DNA of 59,583 nucleotides from Anaerolineae bacterium. Lineage in GTDB: Bacteria > Chloroflexota > Anaerolineae > Aggregatilineales > Phototrophicaceae. The stretch spans positions 1-59,583 of the forward strand of contig JAIOHN010000353.1 in the NCBI GenBank assembly GCA_019912985.1. The letters run 5' to 3'. Made by a program: the position numbers and the translations under genes. The notes beneath the pieces were generated by a model. That model ran no database searches. It saw only the letters and a list, made by a program, of their open reading frames with translations, and had not been told where the DNA came from. Below are positions 8,376 through 17,152 of the stretch, piece after piece. Every line of letters starts with the position of its first letter. Position 1 is the stretch's first letter.

Positions 8376-10934
8376 GTGTCCCATCGCGTTCCAGTACATA
8401 GGGGGGATTTGCCCCTTCAGCCTACTCAGTTTATTGGTCGAGAAGAGGAAACTGCACGAGTCATGGAGATGCTGGCGGATTCATACTGCCGCCTGCTAAC
8501 TCTGACAGGTGAAGGTGGCATCGGTAAATCACGTCTGGCGCTGGAAATTGCGTCGAAATCTCTGAGTTATTATCCCGACGGCGTCTATTTTGTGGATTTG
8601 CAGGCAATCTACACAAAAGATACGCTCATGCAAGCAGTTGCCGATGCGCTCAACTGTCCACTTTCGGGACACCATACAGTATTTGAACAGGTACTCCATT
8701 TCCTGCGCGAAAAAGACATGCTGCTTTTGCTCGACAACTTTGAGCAACTTCTGCCAGAGCAGGCGGAAGTGCTGGTGAGCGACTTGCTCAATGACTGCCT
8801 TGGCCTCACCATCATAGTGACATCAAGGGAAGTGCTAAATTTGAGACAGGAATGGGTGTGGCGTGTATCTGGGCTAGAATTTCCGCAGGAGCAAACGGTG
8901 GAATCTCCGAAAACATTCGATGCCGTGCGTTTATTCATGGAGCGCGCGCGTCGTGTTCGATCAGACTTCCTGGTCGAATACGACCTACCACATGTGCTTC
9001 ATATCTGTCGGCTTGTCGAAGGAATGCCGCTGGCGATTGAACTTGCCGCTTGCTGGCTCAAAGTGCTTCCCTGTAAAGCCATTGCCGAGGAAATTCGCCA
9101 AAGCCTGGATTTACTGAACAGTCATCAGCACGATTTACCGGAACGCCATCGTAGCATCCGAGCCGTGTTTGAACACGGCTGGAAACTCCTCTCACCTTCG
9201 GAACGCGAAACCATCAATCGTCTTTCGATTTTTAAAGGCGGTTTCCGCCGTGAAGCCGCTGAACAGGTGGCTGGTGCAGACCTGGCGACCCTGTTACTCC
9301 TCACCGACAAATCGCTGCTCCGGTTGGAAGCGAATGGCCGCTTTCACATTCACGAACTGGTGCGCCAGTACGCCGCCGAACAATTGGGTGATGTGGAAAC
9401 GTGGCTTGATATGCACTGCGCCCACTATGCGGATTTTCTTCAACACCGGGACGGAGATTTGAGCGGCGGTCGCCAGATTGAAGCGAGCGATGAAATAGGT
9501 GAAGAAATCGATAATATCCGGGCAGCCTGGGAACATGCGGTGAAGCGCGGTAATTTTCAGGCCCTGTCTCAGATGACCACCGCTTACTCTCTGTTCTGCC
9601 AGTTCCGTAGTCGTTATCAGGAGGCATACAACGCTTATTCGAGCGCAATCAAGTGTTTCCTGGGAACAGAAGTACCGCCTGAGGCTGATCGAATGCTGGG
9701 TACGCTGCTCTCGGCATTGGGTTGGATGTGTGTGCGTATGGGGCAGTTGGACAATGCTGAATCGGCATTTGAGCAGGCTGAAATGGCTTTCAACCGGCTT
9801 GGAATCGGTCTATCACTGGGATATGGTGGCGATCCCGCACTTGGGCGGGCGGTTGCAGCACTGGTACGCGGAGATTACGGTGAGGCGGAACGCCTGGCAG
9901 AGCAGGCAATACAAGCGAGTGAAACAGCCCATAACACCTCAAGTCTCATCATCGCCTGCCGTACCCTTGGGGAAGTCTATCTGCGCATGGGAAAACCCGA
10001 TATTGCTCATCAGCACGCCTTAAGAGCTTATCAGCTTTGTGAGGAAACGGGTGATCGCTGGTTCATGGCTTACTGTCTCACGACCCTAGGTGAAGTAGCA
10101 CTTGAGATGGAAGTTTATGCCGCCGCAAAAAAGCATTTTGAATCCGCCTATTTGTTACGACAGGAATTTCACGATCCCGAAGGCATGGCGATGGCGATGG
10201 CTTACCTGGGCGATATTGTTCTTCAGCAGCAGTCACTTGACGAAGCGCTCCATTGCTATAATGAGAGCCGGATGTTGTACCAGCAAATTAACGATCCGGG
10301 TGGGCTGGCACGGGTGCTATGTGGTCTGAGTCGCACGCATCTGTCATTGCGAGATTATCCGGCTGCGGCTGAAACCTGCCGGAAAGGGCTCCAGATCACT
10401 GTAAAGATTCAATATATACCCGTTTTGCTACAACTGCTGATTATCGCAGGTGAACTCTGCTATACAGTTCAAAACCAATCGAGAGGATTGGAAGTTCTGG
10501 CGCTAGTCGTGAATCATGCGGCATCTACTCATACCAACCGAACAGCAGTACAGCAGTTTCTTGCACGGCATAATATCGCCCAACTGCCCTCACTACTGAC
10601 TGGACACGATCTGCAAAATATCGGTTCCCTCCTTCAAATGGGGGTAAATATCGAATCAGTGCTTTTAGAGGTCGAAGATATTCAGGGTACAAAATCATTA
10701 CCTGATCCATCACCTGTACAAGCAAGTAACCAATCGCTCCTTGATCCCTTAACGCCGCGTGAGCTTGAAGTGCTGTCGTACATCATCACTGGACTTCAGA
10801 ATCGTGAGATAGCCGATAAGCTGGTTGTCTCACTGAATACAGTCAAAACACATATCAACAACATTTATTCAAAATTGAACATCACCAATCGGGTGCAAGC
10901 TGTCGCCCGTGCCCGAGAACTGGGCATTATCTAA
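8376..10934 (+). CDS. MalT-like LuxR family ATPase regulator
   Basis: An 852-residue transcription regulator. FIGREEE (residues ~19) opens an NB-ARC-like ATPase with P-loop GEGGIGKS (45-52), Walker B LLLLDNFEQ, sensor IVTSRE and GMPLAIEL. TPR-like helices fill the middle (~400-700). The last 61 residues are a LuxR/GerE HTH (LTPRELEVL to the C-terminus). I chose GTG 8376 because AGAGAGGAG (8362-8370) lies 5 nt upstream and a promoter ends at 8315. The longer frame from GTG 8229 would start inside the operator and lacks a ribosome site. It probably senses a small ligand through the TPR region and acts on the two flanking genes through the repeated element. Confidence 0.85.
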   Translation: MSHRVPVHRGDLPLQPTQFIGREEETARVMEMLADSYCRLLTLTGEGGIGKSRLALEIASKSLSYYPDGVYFVDLQAIYTKDTLMQAVADALNCPLSGHHTVFEQVLHFLREKDMLLLLDNFEQLLPEQAEVLVSDLLNDCLGLTIIVTSREVLNLRQEWVWRVSGLEFPQEQTVESPKTFDAVRLFMERARRVRSDFLVEYDLPHVLHICRLVEGMPLAIELAACWLKVLPCKAIAEEIRQSLDLLNSHQHDLPERHRSIRAVFEHGWKLLSPSERETINRLSIFKGGFRREAAEQVAGADLATLLLLTDKSLLRLEANGRFHIHELVRQYAAEQLGDVETWLDMHCAHYADFLQHRDGDLSGGRQIEASDEIGEEIDNIRAAWEHAVKRGNFQALSQMTTAYSLFCQFRSRYQEAYNAYSSAIKCFLGTEVPPEADRMLGTLLSALGWMCVRMGQLDNAESAFEQAEMAFNRLGIGLSLGYGGDPALGRAVAALVRGDYGEAERLAEQAIQASETAHNTSSLIIACRTLGEVYLRMGKPDIAHQHALRAYQLCEETGDRWFMAYCLTTLGEVALEMEVYAAAKKHFESAYLLRQEFHDPEGMAMAMAYLGDIVLQQQSLDEALHCYNESRMLYQQINDPGGLARVLCGLSRTHLSLRDYPAAAETCRKGLQITVKIQYIPVLLQLLIIAGELCYTVQNQSRGLEVLALVVNHAASTHTNRTAVQQFLARHNIAQLPSLLTGHDLQNIGSLLQMGVNIESVLLEVEDIQGTKSLPDPSPVQASNQSLLDPLTPRELEVLSYIITGLQNREIADKLVVSLNTVKTHINNIYSKLNITNRVQAVARARELGII

Positions 10935-10943
10935 TCCCCCTAA

Positions 10944-10974
10944 TCACCTGAAGGGGTGATGACACTCCACCCCC
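10944..10974. promoter_or_regulatory. 31-bp operator copy 2 (propeller side)
   Basis: TCACCTGAAGGGGTGA (dyad TCACC-N6-GGTGA, 10944-10959), then TGACACTCCACCCCC. It is the inverted counterpart of 8225-8256 and ends 65 bp before the secreted propeller gene. The word CATATGCT lies beside both copies (8199-8206 and 10982-10989). Confidence 0.65.
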
Positions 10975-11039
10975 GTTTCCTCATATGCTGGTGCTTGTAG
11001 TTTACACACGCACCTGAGTGTGCATATGGAGAAAACAAG

Positions 11040-12320
11040 ATGAACACGAAACACTTGACTCGAATTGCTGCGGCCCTGACTCTTTTAATGAGTCTGTTGG
11101 TGCTTAGCAGTGCGTCAATTAGCGCTCATGGCGGTGATAGTGGTATTGCACCCAATGGTTTGTTCTTCGTTGACTATCGCAATCTGAATGGCGGTGCCGA
11201 TGGAGTAGCACTAGTCAACCTCGATCCCGAGTCAGAAAGTTTTGGTGAATTTTTGCAGACCTTTGAATTGGGCGAGGGTGTGCTGCCACATCATCTCTAT
11301 TACAATCACGATCAATCGCGATTGTACAACACCACGCTTGCTGGCGAGTTCCTTTATGAATTGATGGTGGAACGTGATGAAAACGGCATGCCAACAATCA
11401 CAGGGGTCACACCAATTGATACAGGCGAGAGTATTGTCGGTGAGGACATGTTCTTCTCGGAAGATGGCGACTTCTTCTGGACAACCTTCATCGGTGGTTT
11501 GGGAGGCGAACGGGATGGATCAATTGGTATCTTTGACGCACAGACCAATGAGTTGGTCGATACGATCGTCGCACCCGAGCCGGGAAATCCATCAAACGGA
11601 CAGCCGTTCATCCTTTATCCACATGGGATCTCTGCAAATGAGGCCCTCGGTTACATGTTGGTGACTTCAACCGCACATCCGGATCTCACTACAGGTATTG
11701 GTAATACGGTCACGCTGATCGACATGGAAACAAACGAACCTGTGCAGACAGTTCTCGTAGCTGAGTCATGGGAGGATCTGAGCGAACCCGTGGAAGTACT
11801 GATGCTGCGTGATGGTCTCCCATCCTATGCACTGGCGACGACGGTGTATGGTGGTGATGTATGGATTGCACCGTTCGATGAGGAGACAGGGCGTCTAGGT
11901 GAGTTCACTGAAGCGTTTGATGGTAGCGCAAATGGTCTGCTGGTCGCCCTTGAATTCTACATTGGGCCTGGTGATGATCCTGAGAGTGATGAAGATCAAC
12001 TGCTCTATGTTAGCTTTGCCGTACCCGGTGTTGTGAATGCCTACAGCCTGGACAATCTGCCGGAGTTGGAACTGGTAAAGACCTACCAGGCAGAGCCAGG
12101 CACCCATCACTTCGGTTTCTTCCTGACCGAGACAGGGCGTGAAGCAATGGTGATTCAAAACAATCTGCTCAATGGCGAGGGAATCAACGCGGGAACATTA
12201 ACGATTGTAGACATCCACACTGGTGAGCAGTTAGGCAGACTTGACCTTGCCCTAGACGAAGGTCTGATGCCCGAATCCATCGAGTCGGCTATGGGAAACG
12301 CCCATTTCCTACATCACTAA
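11040..12320 (+). CDS. secreted beta-propeller protein, YncE/lactonase-like
   Basis: A 426-residue exported protein. Residues 1-29 are a signal peptide (Arg8, hydrophobic run, cleavage near SISAHG). The mature part has repeated beta-rich segments like YVTN/YncE or lactonase propellers. Histidine pairs recur at comparable places (VLPHHLYY, LYPHGIS, PGTHHFGF, and the C-terminal HFLHH), which could form a metal site as in methanethiol oxidase/SBP56-type propellers; that is inference. The protein is acidic, in keeping with secretion. ATG follows ATGGAGAAAAC, very like the oxidase leader. Operator copy 2 lies upstream, so it is likely co-regulated with the oxidase. Confidence 0.7.
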   Translation: MNTKHLTRIAAALTLLMSLLVLSSASISAHGGDSGIAPNGLFFVDYRNLNGGADGVALVNLDPESESFGEFLQTFELGEGVLPHHLYYNHDQSRLYNTTLAGEFLYELMVERDENGMPTITGVTPIDTGESIVGEDMFFSEDGDFFWTTFIGGLGGERDGSIGIFDAQTNELVDTIVAPEPGNPSNGQPFILYPHGISANEALGYMLVTSTAHPDLTTGIGNTVTLIDMETNEPVQTVLVAESWEDLSEPVEVLMLRDGLPSYALATTVYGGDVWIAPFDEETGRLGEFTEAFDGSANGLLVALEFYIGPGDDPESDEDQLLYVSFAVPGVVNAYSLDNLPELELVKTYQAEPGTHHFGFFLTETGREAMVIQNNLLNGEGINAGTLTIVDIHTGEQLGRLDLALDEGLMPESIESAMGNAHFLHH

Positions 12321-12336
12321 AGCCCCTGCAGATTAT

Positions 12337-12357
12337 GGGCGGGTTCACTACCCGCCC
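12337..12357 (+). terminator. hairpin after the propeller gene
   Basis: GGGCGGGT, five bases, ACCCGCCC: a perfect 8-bp GC-rich stem 17 nt after the stop codon. No T-tract follows, so the termination role is likely but not certain. Confidence 0.55.
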
Positions 12358-13073
12358 TCTGCACCTAGCCCTCAACCGCAACTACATGCCTTATCATTGC
12401 TATCCAAGTCTTTATCCGCGAATTTCCATCGCTGAATGCAATTTTATCTGCGGGGGTCTCAGTTCCGTTAACCAGACATTTGCTTCGCTTTGATATTCTC
12501 CTACTGGCCTCAACTGAGAGCAAGTTATCTAACCCCGGTAAAACCCCACTCCACGTTGATATTCTCGATTTGCGACAACAGGATATACAGTACCATCAGA
12601 TTAGGCGTGGGTCGGCCTGTACCGGACGCGGGCGCAGCAAATTATGAAAAAGGAGAACTGGGCTCACGGTTTTACAAGAGGAAATGATCGTACTTGATAC
12701 CGTGCCCCTGAGATGAGCAAGCTGATTACTGATGCCTCAACAATAACCGTTCCTCTACGAATCGGTGAGCATGGCGCGACCAGCATTCGCAAAACGCGCG
12801 TCCTGATCGAACTGGACATTCATGTGTCAGTACACGATGCGTTCTGGGCGGATTAGGATGATGCCCTGCGAAATCATTTATCGATGAAAATCCTGTCGAA
12901 CTATCCCAGGATGATCCGGCACCGGTCGAGGGTTGGAAATATTGGATTGAGAAGCGCTTTTCATCATTCGCCATTGGATGAAATGCACGGTGTACCGTTA
13001 TTTTTCACGATCAATATATGGTGTGGGGTAATCAAGGAAGACGAATTAATGTGAAGCCTAGTTTACAGAGGAA
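12358..13073. other. gene-poor stretch with decayed coding remnants
   Basis: Between the propeller gene and the tRNA there is no intact gene. It holds the DUF433-like remnant listed separately. Two copies of a TTGATATTCTC word (near 12490 and 12557) resemble TTGATATTCCC near 6680. No IS ends or direct repeats are visible. Confidence 0.45.
12713..12981 (+). pseudogene. decayed DUF433-like antitoxin gene
   Basis: The frame from ATG 12713 reads 47 codons to TAG 12854. Its start (STITVPLRIGEHGA, then KTRVLIELDIH) strongly recalls the N-terminal beta-strand and HTH entry of DUF433 proteins, which are usually ~75-110 residues and often paired with PIN-like toxins. The expected middle and C-terminus are absent. 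A second frame (12883-12981) gives an unrelated-looking tail (PVELSQDDPAPVEGWKYWIE), suggesting fused remnants of eroded genes. No partner toxin is visible. The identification rests on about 30 residues. Confidence 0.4.
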
Positions 13074-13146
<73 letters not shown>

Positions 13147-13352
13147 GGAATGTCGAAAATTGTATAACTGCTTGAAAAGGGTGTCAAGGTATAGTTCCTC
13201 TAGCGCTGACCTGTTACTATTTTGGTGACAAAAATTTACATCTTTTTGAAAGCTGTAAACGTTGCAGGGCCAGATACGGAGTGTTATAATCGCCCACAAA
13301 TGGAATTCTTACCATTTCTTCCTAAGATTCACCTTCCTCGGAGGAATATAAG

Positions 13353-14369
13353 TTGACTTCGCTTGTTACCACTGTAACAGAAACCCTCCGCTATCGCGGT
13401 GCAATTGGGCAGTGGAGTTGGGTGCTCCACCGCGTCTCTGGCCTGGGGGTTGTTTTGTTCTTTGTCCTTCACGTGATCGACACATCCTGGGCTGTTTTTT
13501 ACCCTGAGAAATATGTAGAAGCGATTGCCTCCTACCAGTCTCCCTTGTTTACAATAGGGGAGTTTTTCCTGGTGGCCGCAGTGGTTTACCACGCCATTAA
13601 TGGCCTGCGCATCATTTTCTTTGATTATCGCCCGCACCTATGGCGCTATCAACAGCGCGCAGCCATTTATGTGCTCATTATTACCGTGGTCATTCTGATC
13701 CCGGTATTCATTCTCATGTTCGGCCATGTGCTGAATTTCTATAATTCCAATCCTCAGATTCTGGGACTTGGAGAAGTGATTGCCGCCCAGCTGCCATTCC
13801 TGGGTGGCATGGCCGCCGCTTTAATCGTCGCCATTCTCTTTTCGGTGATTTATGGTTTGATCGCCGGAGATACTTCTACCAAATCTGTGGGTGAACGGAA
13901 CAGCGGTAGCCCAATCGAACGTTTCTGGTGGTCATTTATGCGTATCAGCGGTCTCTTGATCGTCCCGCTGGTATTTGGTCATTTGACTATTATGCATGTG
14001 CTTCAAGGCGTGTTTGATATTACCGCTGCGGGTTCGACAGTCGTTGGTACGGGTGGTGTCATTAATGAGACAGGTACCGCCGTAGAGTTCATTGCCAACC
14101 GCTGGAACTTGCTGATCGCAGGCGTTGCCATCTGGCGGTTTTATGATTTCGCGCTGCTGGCGCTGGTTGCCGCCCACGGCTTTAACGGTTTGCGCTATGT
14201 GCTGACCGATTACACCATGAGCAGTCCCGTTTTGCGCCGCGCAATGGTTTATTTGTGTGTGATTGCAGCCACCGTCCTGCTTACACTGGGTCTGGGCGCG
14301 CTGATCGGCACCATTGACAGTGGGGCAATTGAAATGGCTCAGGAGGCTGCGGCCAATCTCCATCCCTAA
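13353..14369 (+). CDS. sdhC: succinate dehydrogenase membrane anchor, SdhC-SdhD-like fusion
   Basis: A 338-residue membrane protein. The first part is SdhC-like: HRVSG at 26-30 (quinone-site Ser/Arg) and YHAINGLR with the probable haem ligand His80. After a connecting helix and a hydrophilic linker (~165-195), the second part resembles SdhD: more helices and [13 protein letters not shown]. One chain therefore seems to supply both anchor subunits, and no separate sdhD lies between this gene and sdhA. Start is TTG 13353, 7 nt after GGAGGA (13340-13345); no ATG fits the N-terminus. It is the first gene of sdhC-sdhA-sdhB and links succinate oxidation (or fumarate reduction) to the quinone pool in the cytoplasmic membrane. 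Confidence 0.85.
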   Translation: MTSLVTTVTETLRYRGAIGQWSWVLHRVSGLGVVLFFVLHVIDTSWAVFYPEKYVEAIASYQSPLFTIGEFFLVAAVVYHAINGLRIIFFDYRPHLWRYQQRAAIYVLIITVVILIPVFILMFGHVLNFYNSNPQILGLGEVIAAQLPFLGGMAAALIVAILFSVIYGLIAGDTSTKSVGERNSGSPIERFWWSFMRISGLLIVPLVFGHLTIMHVLQGVFDITAAGSTVVGTGGVINETGTAVEFIANRWNLLIAGVAIWRFYDFALLALVAAHGFNGLRYVLTDYTMSSPVLRRAMVYLCVIAATVLLTLGLGALIGTIDSGAIEMAQEAAANLHP

Positions 14370-14390
14370 GCATTTTTGAAGTGATTACAG

Positions 14391-14411
14391 GGGCGACTGA
14401 AGCGGTCGCCC
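14391..14411 (+). other. intercistronic hairpin sdhC-sdhA
   Basis: GGGCGAC, seven bases, GTCGCCC: a 7-bp perfect stem in the 83-nt gap between sdhC and sdhA. It is probably an mRNA processing or stability element, since the operon continues. Confidence 0.4.
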
Positions 14412-14452
14412 TTGCTATCTATGAATTTCTGGTTTTAGGAGTAGTGTTTACC

Positions 14453-16276
14453 ATGCAAACACATCAGTTTGATGCCATTATTGTCGGCGCGGGTGGTGCT
14501 GGCTTAATGGCAGCATTGTATGCCAGCCAGGGAGGGGCGAACGTGGCGGTGGTCAGCAAGTTGTACCCCACACGCAGCCACACTGGTGCGGCACTGGGCG
14601 GCATTGGTGCAGCCCTGGGAAACCTGGATGAAGATAAACCGCTGTGGCATGCCTATGACACGGTTAAAGGTGGTGATTATCTGGCTGACCAGGACGCGGT
14701 AAAGGTTCTATCGGAAGAAGCGATCGATGCGGTCATCGAGTTGGAGCATATGGGGCTGCCTTTCGACCGCACGCCGGATGGCCGCATCAGTCAGCGGCGA
14801 TTCGGTGGTCATACCAGTAATTTTGGTGAAAAAGCGGTGCGCCGAGCCTGTAACGCGGCTGATCGCACTGGTCATATGATCCTCCAAACGCTGTATCAGC
14901 AGTGCATCAAAAATAACGTGCGCTTTTTTGACGAGTATCATGTGGTTGACCTGCTCATGAATCAGGGCCGCGCGGTGGGCATCGTGGCGATTCAGCTTGG
15001 CACAGGTGAATTTCATGTGTTTCAAGCCAAAGCGATGCTGTTTGCGACTGGCGGTTGGGGGCGCGTCTGGCAGATTACCAGTAATGCCCACAGCCTGACG
15101 GGTGACGGCACGGCGATCCTCTTCCGCCGAGGGGTTCCCCTGCAAGATATGGAATTCTTCCAATTCCATCCAACCGGCCTCTATGGATTAGGCGTGCTGC
15201 TCACTGAAGGTATTCGTGGTGAGGGTGGCGTCTTGCTTAATCGCAACGGGGAACGCTTTATGGAGCGTTACGCCCCATCGATTAAAGACCTTGCCAGCCG
15301 TGATGTGGTGAGCCGGGCGATTTACATGGAGATCCGAGAAGGCCGGGGGATTCAGGGCAAGAATTATGTCCACCTCGATATTCGACCGGAGACCGTAAAT
15401 CGTTATCTGGCGGAAGCGGGCGAGTCACGACGTATTGACGATGCCTATGTTGCTAAAAATCTGGCGGAAACATTGGATGTCTGCCGCACATACGTGGGTG
15501 TTGATCCATTGAAAGACCCGATGCCAGTGCATCCGACAGCCCATTATGCGATGGGTGGTATTCCCACCAATGTCGATGCCGAAGTCGTCATTGATGAGAA
15601 TCAGACCGTCCTGCCGGGGTTGTATGCAGCGGGTGAATGCGCCTGTGTAAGCTGCCATGGCGCAAATCGTCTGGGCACGAACTCATTGGTGGACCTGGTG
15701 GTGTTTGGTCGTCGTGGTGGCAAGGCAATTGCGGAATTTGTGAAACATGCTGATTTCACACCGCTGCCCGACAATCCTACTGGAGAGATCGAGGCGGAGT
15801 TCGAACGGCTGCGCAGCAGCAAAGGGAAAACCCGTCCCGGTGAACTGCGCCACATGATGCAGCAGACGATGATGGATGATGTCGGCGTGTTCCGTATCGA
15901 GGAAGGTATGGAGCAGGGGATTGAGAAAGTTCGTGATATGCGCGAGCGCTATCAGAATGATCTCCACATTGACGACCAGGGCCACACCTTTAATACTGAC
16001 CTGATGGAAGCCTGGGAATTGGGTTGCCTGCTTGATCTGGCGCAGGTGACTGCCAAGAGTGCTTTGCAGCGCAAAGAAAGCCGGGGCGCGCACAGCCGTG
16101 AAGATTATAAGAAGCGCGATGATGAGAATTGGATGGTTCACACGCTGGTCTCCACGACACATGAGGAAGCCTATCCAAAGGGTACGCTTGATCTCAATGT
16201 GAATCTGAATAAGAAGGTCAACACATCGCTGGCGGATGAAGACCCACGTTTCCTGCCGAAAGAGCGTGTCTATTAG
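14453..16276 (+). CDS. sdhA: succinate dehydrogenase/fumarate reductase flavoprotein subunit
   Basis: A 607-residue flavoprotein. The N-terminal FAD-binding GAGGAG lies at 12-17. [10 protein letters not shown] holds His43, the covalent FAD attachment site. Active-site motifs follow: [29 protein letters not shown] and [15 protein letters not shown]. The C-terminal helical domain is complete. It oxidises succinate to fumarate (or the reverse) and passes electrons to SdhB. I start at ATG 14453 because TAGGAG lies upstream and FAD-binding starts six residues in. A longer in-frame reading to 14381 would cover the intercistronic hairpin. Confidence 0.95.
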   Translation: MQTHQFDAIIVGAGGAGLMAALYASQGGANVAVVSKLYPTRSHTGAALGGIGAALGNLDEDKPLWHAYDTVKGGDYLADQDAVKVLSEEAIDAVIELEHMGLPFDRTPDGRISQRRFGGHTSNFGEKAVRRACNAADRTGHMILQTLYQQCIKNNVRFFDEYHVVDLLMNQGRAVGIVAIQLGTGEFHVFQAKAMLFATGGWGRVWQITSNAHSLTGDGTAILFRRGVPLQDMEFFQFHPTGLYGLGVLLTEGIRGEGGVLLNRNGERFMERYAPSIKDLASRDVVSRAIYMEIREGRGIQGKNYVHLDIRPETVNRYLAEAGESRRIDDAYVAKNLAETLDVCRTYVGVDPLKDPMPVHPTAHYAMGGIPTNVDAEVVIDENQTVLPGLYAAGECACVSCHGANRLGTNSLVDLVVFGRRGGKAIAEFVKHADFTPLPDNPTGEIEAEFERLRSSKGKTRPGELRHMMQQTMMDDVGVFRIEEGMEQGIEKVRDMRERYQNDLHIDDQGHTFNTDLMEAWELGCLLDLAQVTAKSALQRKESRGAHSREDYKKRDDENWMVHTLVSTTHEEAYPKGTLDLNVNLNKKVNTSLADEDPRFLPKERVY

Positions 16277-16310
16277 TGGCGTGACTTTCGCGCCCTGAGT
16301 GAATAAATCC

Positions 16311-16341
16311 ATAAGGGTGGCTGGTGGCTGGACACCCTTAT
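16311..16341 (+). other. intercistronic hairpin sdhA-sdhB
   Basis: ATAAGGGTG, 13 bases, CACCCTTAT: a perfect 9-bp stem ending 26 nt before sdhB. Only a weak T-rich tail follows, so partial termination or mRNA stabilisation is plausible. Confidence 0.4.
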
Positions 16342-16367
16342 CTCTGTAGAATTGACGAGGAGTCGTA

Positions 16368-17117
16368 ATGGAAGTTACATTCAAAATTCGACGCTATAAC
16401 CCGGATGATAGTAACGCCAAGCCTTACTGGCAGGAATTTACTTTACAGGATGTGGAGCCGCATCACCGTGTTCTGGAAATGCTGCACCGGGTGAAATGGG
16501 AGCAGGATGGCACCCTGTCTTTCCGCCGCTCATGCTCCAGCGGCATTTGCGGTTCTGATGCAATGCGCATCAACGGTCGTAATGCGCTGGCCTGCAAGAT
16601 GTTGATCCGGGATGTAGGGGCCAAAATCCAGATCGAGCCGATTTTGGGCCTGCCGGTGATTAAAGACCTGATTGTTGATATGGAACCCTTCTTCGCGCAC
16701 TATCGTGAAGTGATGCCTTATTTTGTGAACAACGATCCTGTTCCAGCGGACGGACGCGAGCGCCTGCAATCGCCGGAAGATCGCATCATTTATGATAACA
16801 CCACGAACTGCATCCTGTGCGCGGCCTGCACCACATCCTGCCCCAGCTTCTGGGCTAATGGGAAGTATGTAGGGCCGGCGGCCATCGTGCAGGCGCATCG
16901 GTTTATCTTTGATAGCCGTGATCAGGCGGCGGCGGAGCGTCTGGATGTGCTGGCAGAACCCAACGGTGTCTGGCGCTGCCGCACAATCTACAACTGCACC
17001 CCGGCCTGCCCGCGTGGTATTGAAGTCACCCGTGCCATTGGCGAGGTCAAGCTGGCGATCCGCAAAGGATCACCCAACAATATCATTGATCCGGCGAACG
17101 TCACTATCCACGAATAG
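16368..17117 (+). CDS. sdhB: succinate dehydrogenase/fumarate reductase iron-sulfur subunit
   Basis: A 249-residue iron-sulfur protein. The [2Fe-2S] ligands are Cys56, Cys61, Asp64 and Cys76; Asp at the third position is also found in E. coli SdhB. The [4Fe-4S] motif is CILCAACTTSCP, and the [3Fe-4S] motif is CRTIYNCTPACPRG with its upstream partner. It relays electrons from SdhA FAD to the quinone site in the membrane anchor. ATG follows GAGGAG. It is the last gene of the operon, followed directly by a strong terminator. Confidence 0.95.
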   Translation: MEVTFKIRRYNPDDSNAKPYWQEFTLQDVEPHHRVLEMLHRVKWEQDGTLSFRRSCSSGICGSDAMRINGRNALACKMLIRDVGAKIQIEPILGLPVIKDLIVDMEPFFAHYREVMPYFVNNDPVPADGRERLQSPEDRIIYDNTTNCILCAACTTSCPSFWANGKYVGPAAIVQAHRFIFDSRDQAAAERLDVLAEPNGVWRCRTIYNCTPACPRGIEVTRAIGEVKLAIRKGSPNNIIDPANVTIHE

Positions 17118-17126
17118 AAACCAGAT

Positions 17127-17152
17127 GGGGCGCATACAAGCGCCCCGTTTTG
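17127..17152. terminator. terminator between sdhB and the isomerase gene
   Basis: GGGGCGC, six bases, GCGCCCC, then GTTTTGTT on the plus strand. It serves sdhB, and the convergent gene ends just beyond it. Confidence 0.8.

Noticed and set aside
12490-12687. 65-codon plus-strand frame
   Set aside because: Composition unlike neighbouring genes, no ribosome site, and it overlaps repeated non-coding words.
14381-14452. Upstream extension of sdhA
   Set aside because: It covers an intercistronic hairpin, has no homology to SdhA N-termini, and ATG 14453 has a ribosome site.
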